From JBBQKF01 sp038326615 (GTDB lineage: Bacteria > Bacillota > Clostridia > Saccharofermentanales > UBA5734): a DNA stretch of 37,368 nucleotides. Shown piece by piece: positions 26,467 through 35,099 of this stretch (positions within the stretch are counted from its first letter, which is position 1; every line of letters begins with the position of its first letter). The stretch is taken from the NCBI GenBank assembly GCA_038326615.1, contig JBBQKF010000021.1, positions 1 through 37,368 on the forward strand, in the 5' to 3' direction. A model generated the notes under the pieces. The model saw nothing but the letters and a program-made list of their open reading frames with translations, searched no databases and was not told where the DNA came from. Position numbers and translations under genes: made by a program.

Positions 26467-28980
26467 TTTCGATTCCGTGATTTTCCAAAGATCCTTCGCA
26501 TATTCTCTAATGGTTCTGTCAGAACTAAAAACCCCAGATGAACAGATGTTAATCCAGCATTTGCCGGCAAACCCTAACTTATCTCGATAAGCTTCATCAA
26601 GAGCATTTCTGGAATTTCTGTAGTCCTCAAAATCTCCTAAAACATAATATACATCAGCAGGTTCAAAACTTGTCCCATAAAGCAACGAATGGTAAATATC
26701 CTGAAACATTCCTGTTCCACCATCGTTCAAAGTTCCATCAACAAGTGCATCGACGGCTCGTTTAAGTCCTACTATATTTTCATACTGCCACCTTGGATTA
26801 TAATACCCTCTTATTGCAGGAAGATTTTCGACTCTAGCCCCAAAAATGAAAGCATTCGTCCATCCTACCGCTTCAACGATTTCGACATTTGCTCCATCAT
26901 AAGTTCCATGAGTTACTGCACCATTAATCATAAATTTCATATTACCTGTACCTGACGCTTCAAGTCCAGCCGTAGAAATCTGCTCAGATACATCGGCCGC
27001 AGGGAAAAGCTTCTCTCCCGCAGAAACATTGTAATTATGAACAAATACAACTTTAATTAGAGATGATACCTGAGGATCACTATTCACAATCCTTGAAATC
27101 TCGGTTATAAGTTTAATTATTCCCTTAGCCCTGAAGTATCCTGGCGCAGCTTTTGCGCCAAATATAAATGTTCGCGGCACTCTTTTCTTTGAAGGGTTTT
27201 CTTTAACATCAAAATAAAGATCAAGTATTGAAAGTGCATTCATCAACTGTCTTTTATATTCGTGAAGACGCTTAATCTGTATGTCAAAAAGCGTTTCCGG
27301 ATTTATTTCGATACCTTCGGTTCTTTTAATATAATCTGCCAATTGCAACTTTTTGGTTTGCTTTATCCGCATAAATCTTTCCATAATTATTGGGTCAGCT
27401 GCATATGACTTAAGCTTTCCGAGCTCATCAAGGTTTGTAACCCAATTATCGTTTCCAAGTAATTCCGTCAGCAATGATGCCAATTCTGGGTTGCACATGC
27501 GAAGCCATCTTCTTGGAGTTACTCCGTTTGTTTTATTGCAGAATTTCTCTGGGTAAATTGCAAACCAGTCTTTCAGGGTTTGCTCTTTAAGGATTTTTGT
27601 GTGCAATTTTGCAACACCGTTAACTGAAAATGATCCATAAATTGCAAGCCATGCCATATAAATTTTGCCGTGATTTATTATCGAAAGAGCATCAATTTTG
27701 TCCTGAAAAACACCACGTGCAATCATTTCCTTATGGAATTGAAGGTTAATTTTTTCGACTATGTTGTAAATATCTTTAAAAAGAAATTGAAAAATTCCAC
27801 TATCCCATTTCTCTAATGCTTCTGACATAATCGTATGATTTGTATATGCAAAAGTGTTTTTTGTAATTTTCCACGCTTTGTCCCAATCCATATTATTTTC
27901 AATTGTTAGAATTCTCATCAATTCCGGAATACCAAGAACCGGATGAGTATCATTTAACTGGATAGCGTGCAAACTTGCAAAATTACTAAGATTGTCGCCA
28001 TGCAAAGCTTTATGTGCGCGAACGATATCTTGTAAAGATGCACTTACGAAAAAATACTGCTGACGTACTCTTAAAACTTTACCATCATATGTTGAATCAT
28101 TTGGGTAAAGTACACGCCAGATATCATTGACTCTGTTGCGGCCAATTACTGCATCGTCAAAACGTTGTGAATTAAATAGGTTAAAATCAAACTCCTGTGC
28201 AGGTTCAGCTTTCCAAAGCCTTAAAGTATTAACATTATTTGTTCCATATCCCGTGATTGGCATATCATAAGGAACTGCATAAACTTCGATATCATCATAG
28301 TGGATCCTGACTCTTTTGTCGTCTCTTCGGATAATCCAAGGATATCCCTTTTCTTGCCATGTATCGGGATACTCTTTCTGGAAACCATTCTCAATTTCCT
28401 GACGAAAAAGACCATACCTATACATAATTCCATATCCCGTGACTGGAAGATTCAGTGTTGCACTTGAATCAAGAAAACATGCTGCCAATCGTCCAAGTCC
28501 GCCATTACCAAGTCCGGCGTCATTTTCAGTTTCCTCAATCTCGGTAAGGGACCCGCCCATCTCTGCAATTGCAGCTTTTGCATCTTCAAGAAGATTCATG
28601 TTTACAAGATTGTTAAGCAATGATCTTCCTTCCAGAAATTCTGCAGATAGATAGTGAACCTGCCTTGCATTCTGATAATTTGCTTGGGTATCCTGCCAGA
28701 ATGGTGAAATCTTTTCCATTATAGTTCGGGATAGGGCCATCCACTTCTCAAAGTTTGTCGCTTTTTCGGGCCGCTTTCCTGAGCCAGCGCGGATGAAAAT
28801 TCCCATTTTATCGATGATATCCTGTTTTTCATTTTCGTTTCCCAATTTGTCCTGTTCCATATTTTCGTTTCCCAATTTGTCCTGTTCCATATTTTCGTTT
28901 CCCAATCTATCTTGTACCATATTTTCGTTTCCCAATCTATCTTGTACCATATTTTCGTTTCCCAATCTATCTTGTTCCAT
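26461..28980 (-). CDS. glgP: Glycogen/alpha-glucan phosphorylase
   Basis: The enzyme splits alpha-1,4-glucan with phosphate to glucose-1-phosphate in the cytoplasm. Family motifs are all present: RQVHYLSAEFLEGR, NDAGLGNGGLGRLAACFLDS, QLNDTHPVLGIPELMRIL, a CNKTNGVTPRRWL stretch and EASGTGNMKF near residue 673 with the PLP lysine. The catalytic body begins about KATNFEKWMAL. Before it is an unusual extension of six 10-residue repeats, GNEN(M)xQD(R/K)L, encoded by a 30-bp tandem array. The frame opens at a TTG at 28995; the ATG at 28980 is the first ATG, but each of the first five repeat units offers an ATG, and one more start (MGIFIRAG) follows the repeats, giving about 781 residues. The true start is uncertain. 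The gene is alone; the pho genes lie upstream. Confidence 0.92.
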   Translation of the reverse strand: MEQDRLGNENMVQDRLGNENMVQDRLGNENMEQDKLGNENMEQDKLGNENEKQDIIDKMGIFIRAGSGKRPEKATNFEKWMALSRTIMEKISPFWQDTQANYQNARQVHYLSAEFLEGRSLLNNLVNMNLLEDAKAAIAEMGGSLTEIEETENDAGLGNGGLGRLAACFLDSSATLNLPVTGYGIMYRYGLFRQEIENGFQKEYPDTWQEKGYPWIIRRDDKRVRIHYDDIEVYAVPYDMPITGYGTNNVNTLRLWKAEPAQEFDFNLFNSQRFDDAVIGRNRVNDIWRVLYPNDSTYDGKVLRVRQQYFFVSASLQDIVRAHKALHGDNLSNFASLHAIQLNDTHPVLGIPELMRILTIENNMDWDKAWKITKNTFAYTNHTIMSEALEKWDSGIFQFLFKDIYNIVEKINLQFHKEMIARGVFQDKIDALSIINHGKIYMAWLAIYGSFSVNGVAKLHTKILKEQTLKDWFAIYPEKFCNKTNGVTPRRWLRMCNPELASLLTELLGNDNWVTNLDELGKLKSYAADPIIMERFMRIKQTKKLQLADYIKRTEGIEINPETLFDIQIKRLHEYKRQLMNALSILDLYFDVKENPSKKRVPRTFIFGAKAAPGYFRAKGIIKLITEISRIVNSDPQVSSLIKVVFVHNYNVSAGEKLFPAADVSEQISTAGLEASGTGNMKFMINGAVTHGTYDGANVEIVEAVGWTNAFIFGARVENLPAIRGYYNPRWQYENIVGLKRAVDALVDGTLNDGGTGMFQDIYHSLLYGTSFEPADVYYVLGDFEDYRNSRNALDEAYRDKLGFAGKCWINICSSGVFSSDRTIREYAKDLWKITESKI

Positions 28981-29010
28981 ATTTTCGTTTCCCAATTTGT
29001 CCTTTTCAAT
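28831..29010. repeat. 30-bp tandem repeat, six copies, at the 5' end of glgP
   Basis: Six consecutive 30-bp units start at 28831, 28861, 28891, 28921, 28951 and 28981, with few differences. The period is a multiple of three, so several frames on both strands stay open. On the minus strand most units carry GGGAAACGAAAAT directly before an ATG. Confidence 0.95.
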
Positions 29011-29044
29011 TCTTAAAATGATTACGTGCTAGAAAATTTAGAAT

Positions 29045-29078
29045 GTGATTTTCCACCTTGTTTAAAATCACTTTTTTT
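29045..29078 (+). terminator. Orphan plus-strand terminator-like hairpin
   Basis: GTGATTTT / AAAATCAC forms a perfect 8-bp stem with an 11-base loop, followed by seven T on the plus strand. No plus-strand gene leads into it; it lies in the 5' leader of minus-strand glgP. Confidence 0.5.
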
Positions 29079-29133
29079 ATGCCAAGCGACACTCCAATTG
29101 AAATATCTTTTTGAAAAATATTATCACCGTATT

Positions 29134-29139
29134 ATTATA
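29134..29139 (-). promoter_or_regulatory. Possible -10 of glgP
   Basis: A perfect TATAAT on the minus strand lies about 150 bp upstream of the glgP coding start. The -35 17 bp away (TTCTAA) is poor. The remainder of the gap to phoR (29140-29315) shows no gene and no convincing phoR terminator. Confidence 0.3.
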
Positions 29140-29315
29140 TACGAATTTTGTATAATTAGAACTATCTTGTAAAAATATTAACATATTGACTTATTTTTGC
29201 CAAATTGCACTTATTCGCAATTCTGAATCATTTAGTATTAATGCTAGTATGTTGAAACAGCTTAAACCTATTTATGGCGATTGACGACAACGAAGCATTG
29301 CGGAAAATAGACTGT

Positions 29316-31184
29316 CTAAATTTTAAGATTCACCGTAAACTCTGATCCTTGCCCTAAGGTACTGCTTGCACTTGCGTTTCCACCATAAAGCATTGCAATA
29401 TGTTTTACTATTGAAAGACCAAGTCCCGTTCCACCAAGTTCTTTAGATCTACCTTTATCAACTCTGTAGAACCTTTCAAAAATCCTGTTCAAATGTTCTT
29501 TAGGAATACCATTTCCTGTATCACGAACTCTAAGAACAACCTCACCATTTTCATTTCGTGAAGCAGTTATATAAACTTTTCCGTGGTCAATATTGTATTT
29601 AATAGCATTTTCAATCAAGTTAATAAGAATTTGCTTGATTCTGTATCTGTTCGCTTTAACGAGGAATGGTTCTTTAAATTCTTCGTCTCCTGCTGTTATA
29701 AGCGAAACATGTTTAATAACAGCCTCATCATCAAGGAGAACTATAACTTCATCCATAAGTGAGTTTAAGTCAAATATGGAAACTTCAGATTCTTCCTTCA
29801 AATCTTCAATTTCAGAAAGTGAAAGGATATCACTTATAAGTTTATGAAGGCGTTCAGCTTCAACGTCGATTATTTCGAGGAACCTTTCGCTTACATCAGG
29901 GTTCTTAATTGCTCCCTGACGCAATGTATCAACAAATCCTCTGATTGAAGTAAGCGGTGTTTTAAGCTCGTGTGTGACATTAGCGACAAAATCACTCCTC
30001 ATTTGCTGCAATTTGATTATCTGAGTAATGTCCTGGAAAGTTACTATCAGTCCTAAATCTCTTACAAACTCAGAATGCTCCATATCCCTTACATTTCCAG
30101 ACAACATAGTTTGATTTTGATTATTATTTGAAAATAATTCGTTTTGGTTGCTATCTAGTATCTGACCATTTTCTTTACTCATCGGCACGGCCATAACTCG
30201 GAAAGTCTTAGAACCTTTGCGTGTGACTAAAGATATCTGTGCATTTGCGGCTTTTTGTGAAGCAGCTGCTCTTTGTACTAATCTTTCTATTTCGCTGTTT
30301 CTGACTATTGAGATTAATGGGAAAATACCACTTTCCGGGAAACTATCTCCAACAAATTCTTCTCTTGTGAATTTATTCATAAAAGTCACTGACAAGCTAC
30401 TGTCAACTGCAAGAATCGGATTTTCCATTGTGTTAAGGATTGTATCAAGCCTGCTGTTTTTTTCTGCAAGTTCATAAACTACACTTTGAAGCTGCTGCGC
30501 CATCTTATTAAATGCATTTGAAACTTCACTTATTTCAGTTTTATCGCCAAACCTTCTTGCCACTCTTCTTGAATAATCCCCATCAGACATTGCAATTGCA
30601 GCCTTTTTAAGGTCAATTAAAGGCTTTGCCACTACATTTGTAATAAATGCTCCAATAATAACCAAAGCAATAAAAGCAAATGTGACGATTATAACAAATT
30701 GAATCCAAATTTCGTTAAGCGATTTAAGATAATCAACCATTGGCATCGCAGTTCTGATAACAAGGTCGTTGCTTTTACTGTAAAGCGCATAATAATAAAT
30801 TTTAATATTTTGTGTTGTACTATTTCTTATTGCATGGGCAAATGATTTTGTTTGTATTGCTGCCTTAACTTCAGCTCTATAAAGATGATTCTCCATTGTC
30901 GATGCATTGACTTCATTGTCATAAATAACTTTACCGGACGTTTCGATAATAGTAAATCTTAATGTTGCATTGTCTGAATTGAAGGTCGTACTAATTAGTT
31001 TTGTTATTTCTTCATACGATTTATGCTCCTGCAGTTCAACAGAAATAAGATTAGCCGCAGATTTAAGTTTAGTTTCATTAGAATTACCATTAAACTCCTC
31101 AATAACTTTGAAAGCAATGATACCCGACAAAATTACACTGGTTAGTAAAATCAGGCTGATTAGAGCATAAATTCTTTTTAGCAT
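29316..31184 (-). CDS. phoR: Phosphate-regulon sensor histidine kinase
   Basis: This 622-residue sensor has a membrane helix at about 5-27, an extracytoplasmic domain of about 130 residues, a second helix (about 162-187), a HAMP linker, a PAS domain, then HisKA with NVTHELKTPLTSIRG (phosphoacceptor His405), and an HATPase_c domain with NLIENAIKYN, RDTGNGIPKEH and GGTGLGLSIVKHI. This is the layout of Gram-positive PhoR/WalK-type kinases. The position after phoB in the pst-pho block makes PhoR the clear choice. A short Asn/Gln-rich insert lies in the PAS region, around residues 345-365. The gap to phoB is 120 bp and includes a copy of the phoB 3' end. The ribosome site is weak. Confidence 0.93.
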   Translation of the reverse strand: MLKRIYALISLILLTSVILSGIIAFKVIEEFNGNSNETKLKSAANLISVELQEHKSYEEITKLISTTFNSDNATLRFTIIETSGKVIYDNEVNASTMENHLYRAEVKAAIQTKSFAHAIRNSTTQNIKIYYYALYSKSNDLVIRTAMPMVDYLKSLNEIWIQFVIIVTFAFIALVIIGAFITNVVAKPLIDLKKAAIAMSDGDYSRRVARRFGDKTEISEVSNAFNKMAQQLQSVVYELAEKNSRLDTILNTMENPILAVDSSLSVTFMNKFTREEFVGDSFPESGIFPLISIVRNSEIERLVQRAAASQKAANAQISLVTRKGSKTFRVMAVPMSKENGQILDSNQNELFSNNNQNQTMLSGNVRDMEHSEFVRDLGLIVTFQDITQIIKLQQMRSDFVANVTHELKTPLTSIRGFVDTLRQGAIKNPDVSERFLEIIDVEAERLHKLISDILSLSEIEDLKEESEVSIFDLNSLMDEVIVLLDDEAVIKHVSLITAGDEEFKEPFLVKANRYRIKQILINLIENAIKYNIDHGKVYITASRNENGEVVLRVRDTGNGIPKEHLNRIFERFYRVDKGRSKELGGTGLGLSIVKHIAMLYGGNASASSTLGQGSEFTVNLKI

Positions 31185-31276
31185 ATTAAACCATTATTAA
31201 TTCATCAAAATCTCAATAAATTAATTTCCTCCATTTTTACAAAATTCCCTATTTGTTTTCATCGCTCCACTGTTGT

Positions 31277-31324
31277 TTATCTTTCGGTAAAACGATTCTT
31301 AACATTATCTTTCGGTAAAACGAT
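31277..31324. repeat. Duplicated 3' end of phoB
   Basis: TTATCTTTCGGTAAAACGAT occurs at 31277 and 31305, a 28-bp period. The second copy is the last five codons plus stop of phoB on the minus strand, so the gene's end, including its TAA, has been copied directly downstream. Confidence 0.88.
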
Positions 31325-32054
31325 ATCCCCTTCCCCTTACTGTTTCAATAATAAGCGGATTAGAATCATCTTCTTCAAGTTTTCTTCGTAACTGCCGGAT
31401 ATGCACATCAACGGTTCTTGTCTCTCCAGCGTATTCATAACCCCAGACACTACTTAGAAGAGAATCTCTTGAATATGCAATGCCTTTGTTGTTAATCATA
31501 AATTTAAGAAGTTCATATTCTCGATTAGTCATTTCAACTTCTTTGTCACCTTTGTAAACTCTGTGTTTTACATCATCAAGTGTAACCATTCCTGATCTGA
31601 CTAGTATTGCATCATTTTTTGGATCTTCAGTTTCAGTGACACTAAGGGTTTCCGTCTTTGATTGTGTTGAAGAAAGTTTCATATAACGCCTTACATTAGT
31701 ATTAACCCGTGCAAGAAATTCTCTTACACCGAAAGGTTTAGTTATGTAATCGTCAGCGCCAATGTCAAGAGCTTTTACTTTGTCAATTTCACTTCCTCTG
31801 GCAGTCAGCATAATAATAGGGACCAAATCAAATTTTGTTGTTTTTCTTATTTTAGAACAGATTTCAAAACCATCCATATCCGGAAGCATAATATCCAATA
31901 TAAAAAGCACAGGATTATCAAAGGAATTCACATCTTTAAGCATGCTTTTGCCGTCCCGGAAAGCAAGAACATCATAGCCTTCGCTTTGTAGATTAAACAT
32001 TACAAGTTCAGAAATAATTGCATCGTCCTCTACTGTAATTATCAGTGGTTTCAT
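31305..32054 (-). CDS. phoB: Phosphate-regulon response regulator
   Basis: This 249-residue OmpR/PhoB-family regulator has a receiver domain with acidic pocket ED near residues 10-11, phosphoacceptor Asp54 in FILDIMLPDMDG and the conserved Lys in DDYITKPFG. A linker and a C-terminal winged-helix domain follow (TNREYELLKFM ... TVDVHIRQLRRKLE ... TVRGRGYRF). It should bind Pho boxes such as the one upstream of pstS. AGGAGGAG lies directly before the ATG. The gene follows phoU by 35 bp, so they are co-transcribed. In Firmicutes this gene is often named phoP. Confidence 0.94.
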   Translation of the reverse strand: MKPLIITVEDDAIISELVMFNLQSEGYDVLAFRDGKSMLKDVNSFDNPVLFILDIMLPDMDGFEICSKIRKTTKFDLVPIIMLTARGSEIDKVKALDIGADDYITKPFGVREFLARVNTNVRRYMKLSSTQSKTETLSVTETEDPKNDAILVRSGMVTLDDVKHRVYKGDKEVEMTNREYELLKFMINNKGIAYSRDSLLSSVWGYEYAGETRTVDVHIRQLRRKLEEDDSNPLIIETVRGRGYRFTER

Positions 32055-32089
32055 AAATTCTCCTCCTGTGAATCACTTCAAATATAATC

Positions 32090-32743
32090 TTATCTATTTT
32101 CGTGCCGTCCACTTACATAAAATATAACCCACTCAGCAACATTTTGAGCATGATCTGCGATTCTTTCGAAATACTTATTTATTAGCATTATTTCAACATA
32201 CTGCTCAATCTTTTCGGAATCAACTTTCATGAGATGAATAAGTTCGTTTTTTAGTTTAATAAACAGCTCATCAACTCTATCATCCTGCTTTATAATATTT
32301 TTGGCAAGTTCTATATCTCTTGTAACATAGGCATCAAGCGCACCGCGTATCATATCTTTAGAAATTTCTGCCATAGTAATTAAATCATAATGTATCATAA
32401 CTCTGTCTTTTTGCGATAAAACAATAATTTTTTCTGAAATATCGCTTGCATGATCTGCGATTCTCTCAAGATCCGTAATAAGTTTTAGCGCTGAAGTAAC
32501 ATCCCTCAAATCCTTTGCAACTGGTTGCTGTTTTGTGATAATCTCAATACACATTCTTTCAATTTCAAATTCCATATCATCTATTATATCATCTTGTTCA
32601 ATAACTATCTGTGCAAGATTACTATCCATATCGATAAGCGCTGTAACAGCCTGAGCGATTGCGTTTTCGACAGCGACCCCCATTCTTACAATCTCTGCAT
32701 GCATCCCTGCTAATTCTTTTTCAAATAAATTACGTGTCACCAT
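32090..32743 (-). CDS. phoU: Phosphate transport regulator PhoU
   Basis: This 217-residue all-helical protein has two PhoU repeats, each with the acidic metal-binding pattern: DLERIADHASDI near residue 75-85 and YFERIADHAQNVAEWV near the C-terminus. PhoU sits between the PstB ATPase and PhoR and keeps the kinase off when phosphate is ample. The frame is open four codons upstream from a TTG, but that stretch is itself the ribosome site (GGAGG 6 bases before the ATG at 32743), so the ATG is chosen. The gene lies between pstB, 225 bp away, and phoB, 35 bp away. Confidence 0.95.
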   Translation of the reverse strand: MVTRNLFEKELAGMHAEIVRMGVAVENAIAQAVTALIDMDSNLAQIVIEQDDIIDDMEFEIERMCIEIITKQQPVAKDLRDVTSALKLITDLERIADHASDISEKIIVLSQKDRVMIHYDLITMAEISKDMIRGALDAYVTRDIELAKNIIKQDDRVDELFIKLKNELIHLMKVDSEKIEQYVEIMLINKYFERIADHAQNVAEWVIFYVSGRHENR

Positions 32744-32968
32744 TTTTTCCTCCAATAAATATTATATTTATAGCTTCTTGTATTCTTAATTCTTTTTAAA
32801 ATGTTCTAATTCATTAAATATCTGTGTTTCCTAAAAATATCATAATGCAAAAATTGTGGTTTCTAGTGCTTAACATTATATTATTCACATATTTATTAAG
32901 TTAACACAATATCATTTTATTTTGCAATTAAATTAGAAAAATTAATTTACAGTGCATTGTCTGATGAA

Positions 32969-33739
32969 TCAACCAAATCTGCCTGTTATATAATCTTCTG
33001 TTCTCTTGTCCTTCGGGTTATTAAAAATCGAATTTGTATCAGCAAACTCTACGATTTCCCCTAACAGGAAGAAAGCCGCTTCATCGCTTATTCTCGCCGC
33101 TTGTTGCATGTTGTGCGTAACAATTATTATTGTGTAGTTCTCTTTCAATACATTCATCAGGTCTTCAATTTTAAGAGTTGACAATGGGTCAAGTGCCGAA
33201 GTCGGCTCATCCATAAGGATAATTTCCGGTCCAACTGCTATAGTTCTTGCTATACAAAGTCTCTGTTGCTGTCCGCCTGAAAGCCCCATTGCACTGTCCT
33301 TTTGTCTATCTTTAACTTCTTCCCAAAGAGCTGCTGCTTTAAGACTACGCTCAACAATTTCATCAAGTTCGACCCTTTTTTTGATGCCGTGCGTCCTAGG
33401 TCCATAAGCAATATTATCATAAACAGACATTGGAAAGGGATTTGGTTTTTGAAATACCATGCCAACCTTTTTGCGAAGTTCAACAACGTCATAATCTTTA
33501 TAAATATTTTCTCCTTCGACAAGTACTTCGCCTGTAATTCTGCATATTGGCACAAGATCATTCATCCTGTTCAAAGTCTTAATAAAAGTAGATTTTCCAC
33601 ATCCTGAAGGTCCGATTAGAGCAGTCACCATTCCTCGTGGTATATCAATATTAATGTCCGAAAGAGCTTGCTTTTCTCCGTAAAAAAGATCAAGGTTCTT
33701 TGTAGAAACTACCGCATCAATTAAATTTTTGTTAGTCAT
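32969..33739 (-). CDS. pstB: Phosphate ABC transporter ATP-binding protein
   Basis: This 256-residue ABC ATPase has Walker A GPSGCGKST near residue 42, a Q-loop (VFQKPNPFPMS, the PstB hallmark), signature LSGGQQQRLCIARTIA near 153, Walker B IILMDEPTSALDP and the H-loop ITH-type TIIIVTHNM. It energises the PstCA channel at the cytoplasmic face. RBS GAGGG precedes the ATG by about 7 bases. Gaps of 334 bp to pstA and 225 bp to phoU are wider than usual in pst operons. Confidence 0.97.
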   Translation of the reverse strand: MTNKNLIDAVVSTKNLDLFYGEKQALSDINIDIPRGMVTALIGPSGCGKSTFIKTLNRMNDLVPICRITGEVLVEGENIYKDYDVVELRKKVGMVFQKPNPFPMSVYDNIAYGPRTHGIKKRVELDEIVERSLKAAALWEEVKDRQKDSAMGLSGGQQQRLCIARTIAVGPEIILMDEPTSALDPLSTLKIEDLMNVLKENYTIIIVTHNMQQAARISDEAAFFLLGEIVEFADTNSIFNNPKDKRTEDYITGRFG

Positions 33740-33795
33740 TCATTTTCCCTCAATTCGAATTTTTTGTCTAAATTAAATTGCTATTTACCAATAAT

Positions 33796-33827
33796 ATCTG
33801 TTTTTTGATTTATCTGTTTTTTGATTT
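33796..33827. repeat. 16-bp tandem duplication in the pstA-pstB gap
   Basis: ATCTGTTTTTTGATTT is present twice in direct succession. The 334-bp gap (33740-34073) that holds it is A/T rich. I see no gene, no Pho box and no clear terminator in it. Confidence 0.85.
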
Positions 33828-34073
33828 AATAACCTCTTTTTTATCAGTGATTAATGTTTCATTTCACTTCCTAATTTTTCCCCTGCTTTTCAAATCTAAT
33901 TGCTTAATTTACATGATATCATTACTATTATTTTTCACACTTTTTCAAAATTTAGTAACTATAGATATTTAATTATCACCTTTAATTCGATTTGACAACA
34001 TCACAAGTCTGATGTGTTTACACTTCTTCAAAAACTCTTTCTTTGTAATGTGCAAAATTATTCAAATGTAAAA

Positions 34074-34973
34074 CTAGTCCAATTTTTTAGTAAATTTGCT
34101 AGTGAAAATCAAATCCACAGAAAAGTTTATAATAATTACAAGAATTATGAGCACCGAGGCAGTGGCGTAAGCGCTGTCCCAATATATCTGACCTTTAGGT
34201 TCAGTAACAAGCGAATAGAGATGAGTAGCCAAAGTTCTCCCTGGATCAAAAATTCCTTTTGGCAGACGAGTAACCATACCGAACGTAAGCATAACGGCTG
34301 CAGTCTCACCAACAATTCTTCCTACGCCAAGAATTATTGCCGAAACAATACCTGGCACCGCACTTGGCAAAACAATTTTGAATACAGTTTCAAGTTTAGT
34401 TGCACCAAGAGCAAGAGATGCTTCACGGAATGAAACAGGTATTGCTTTAAGGGACTCTTGTGTTGTTCTTATGATAGTTGGTAAAATCATTATCGATAAA
34501 GTCATAGCCGCAGATAGCATTGAATAAGACCAGCCCATTAATGTCACAAAAAATATAAATCCGAAAAGACCGTAAATTATTGAAGGAATTCCTGCAAGTG
34601 TTTCCGTAGTAAAAGTTATTATATCAAGTAACTTGCCAGGTTTTGCGTATTCCACAAGATAAATAGCCGATAGCACACCTACTGGGCAGGCGATAATTAT
34701 TGTAAGAATAATAAGATAAATAGTTGACATTATCATCGGGAAGATGCCCATTTGCTTATGCAGGGCACTATAATTTCCGGTCAGAAAATCCAAGCTTATC
34801 TTCATTAGTCCCTTTGATAATATATATGTCAACAAAGCAATTAACGATCCGATTGTAATCGCTGCAAAAAGATAAATCAAACCTTTGAGTATATAATCGC
34901 TTACACGAATTTTCTTTTTTTTGCCGTTTTTTATTTTATTTGATTTGTCCAATGATTGCATTTCTGCTTTCAT
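34074..34973 (-). CDS. pstA: Phosphate ABC transporter permease PstA
   Basis: This 299-residue inner-membrane protein has about six TM helices and the binding-protein-dependent permease signature (EASLALGATKLETVFKIVLPSAVPGI, given here in part: EASLALGATK near residue 195), which docks PstB. A basic N-terminus (KNGKKKKIRV) precedes the first helix. With PstC it forms the phosphate channel. The frame opens at a TTG four codons upstream; the ATG at 34973 is preferred, though neither has a strong ribosome site. The gap to pstC is 126 bp. Confidence 0.95.
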   Translation of the reverse strand: MKAEMQSLDKSNKIKNGKKKKIRVSDYILKGLIYLFAAITIGSLIALLTYILSKGLMKISLDFLTGNYSALHKQMGIFPMIMSTIYLIILTIIIACPVGVLSAIYLVEYAKPGKLLDIITFTTETLAGIPSIIYGLFGFIFFVTLMGWSYSMLSAAMTLSIMILPTIIRTTQESLKAIPVSFREASLALGATKLETVFKIVLPSAVPGIVSAIILGVGRIVGETAAVMLTFGMVTRLPKGIFDPGRTLATHLYSLVTEPKGQIYWDSAYATASVLIILVIIINFSVDLIFTSKFTKKLD

Positions 34974-35099
34974 TTTTATACCCAAGAATAATTCATTGTC
35001 AATTTTTATATACTGAACTATTCATCCTTCCATATAAATTTTTCCTAATTTTTCTACATTTATTTATTAATAAAAAAACAACAGTTGCATTATATTTTG

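Noticed and set aside
26313..26570. Minus-strand frame with YRINSII repeats
   Set aside because: It is a by-product of the 24-bp repeat and overlaps the end of glgP in another frame.
28719..29032. Open frames on both strands encoding WETKIWYKID or FSFPNLSCSI repeats
   Set aside because: They are by-products of the 30-bp array, whose period keeps several frames open; glgP is the real gene.
33778..33972. Hydrophobic plus-strand frame in the pstA-pstB gap
   Set aside because: It starts at a TTG without a ribosome site, in very A/T-rich DNA; Phe/Leu/Ile-rich translation is expected by composition.
34014..34433. Plus-strand frame of 139 codons opposite pstA
   Set aside because: It is antisense to a well-supported permease and shows no family features.
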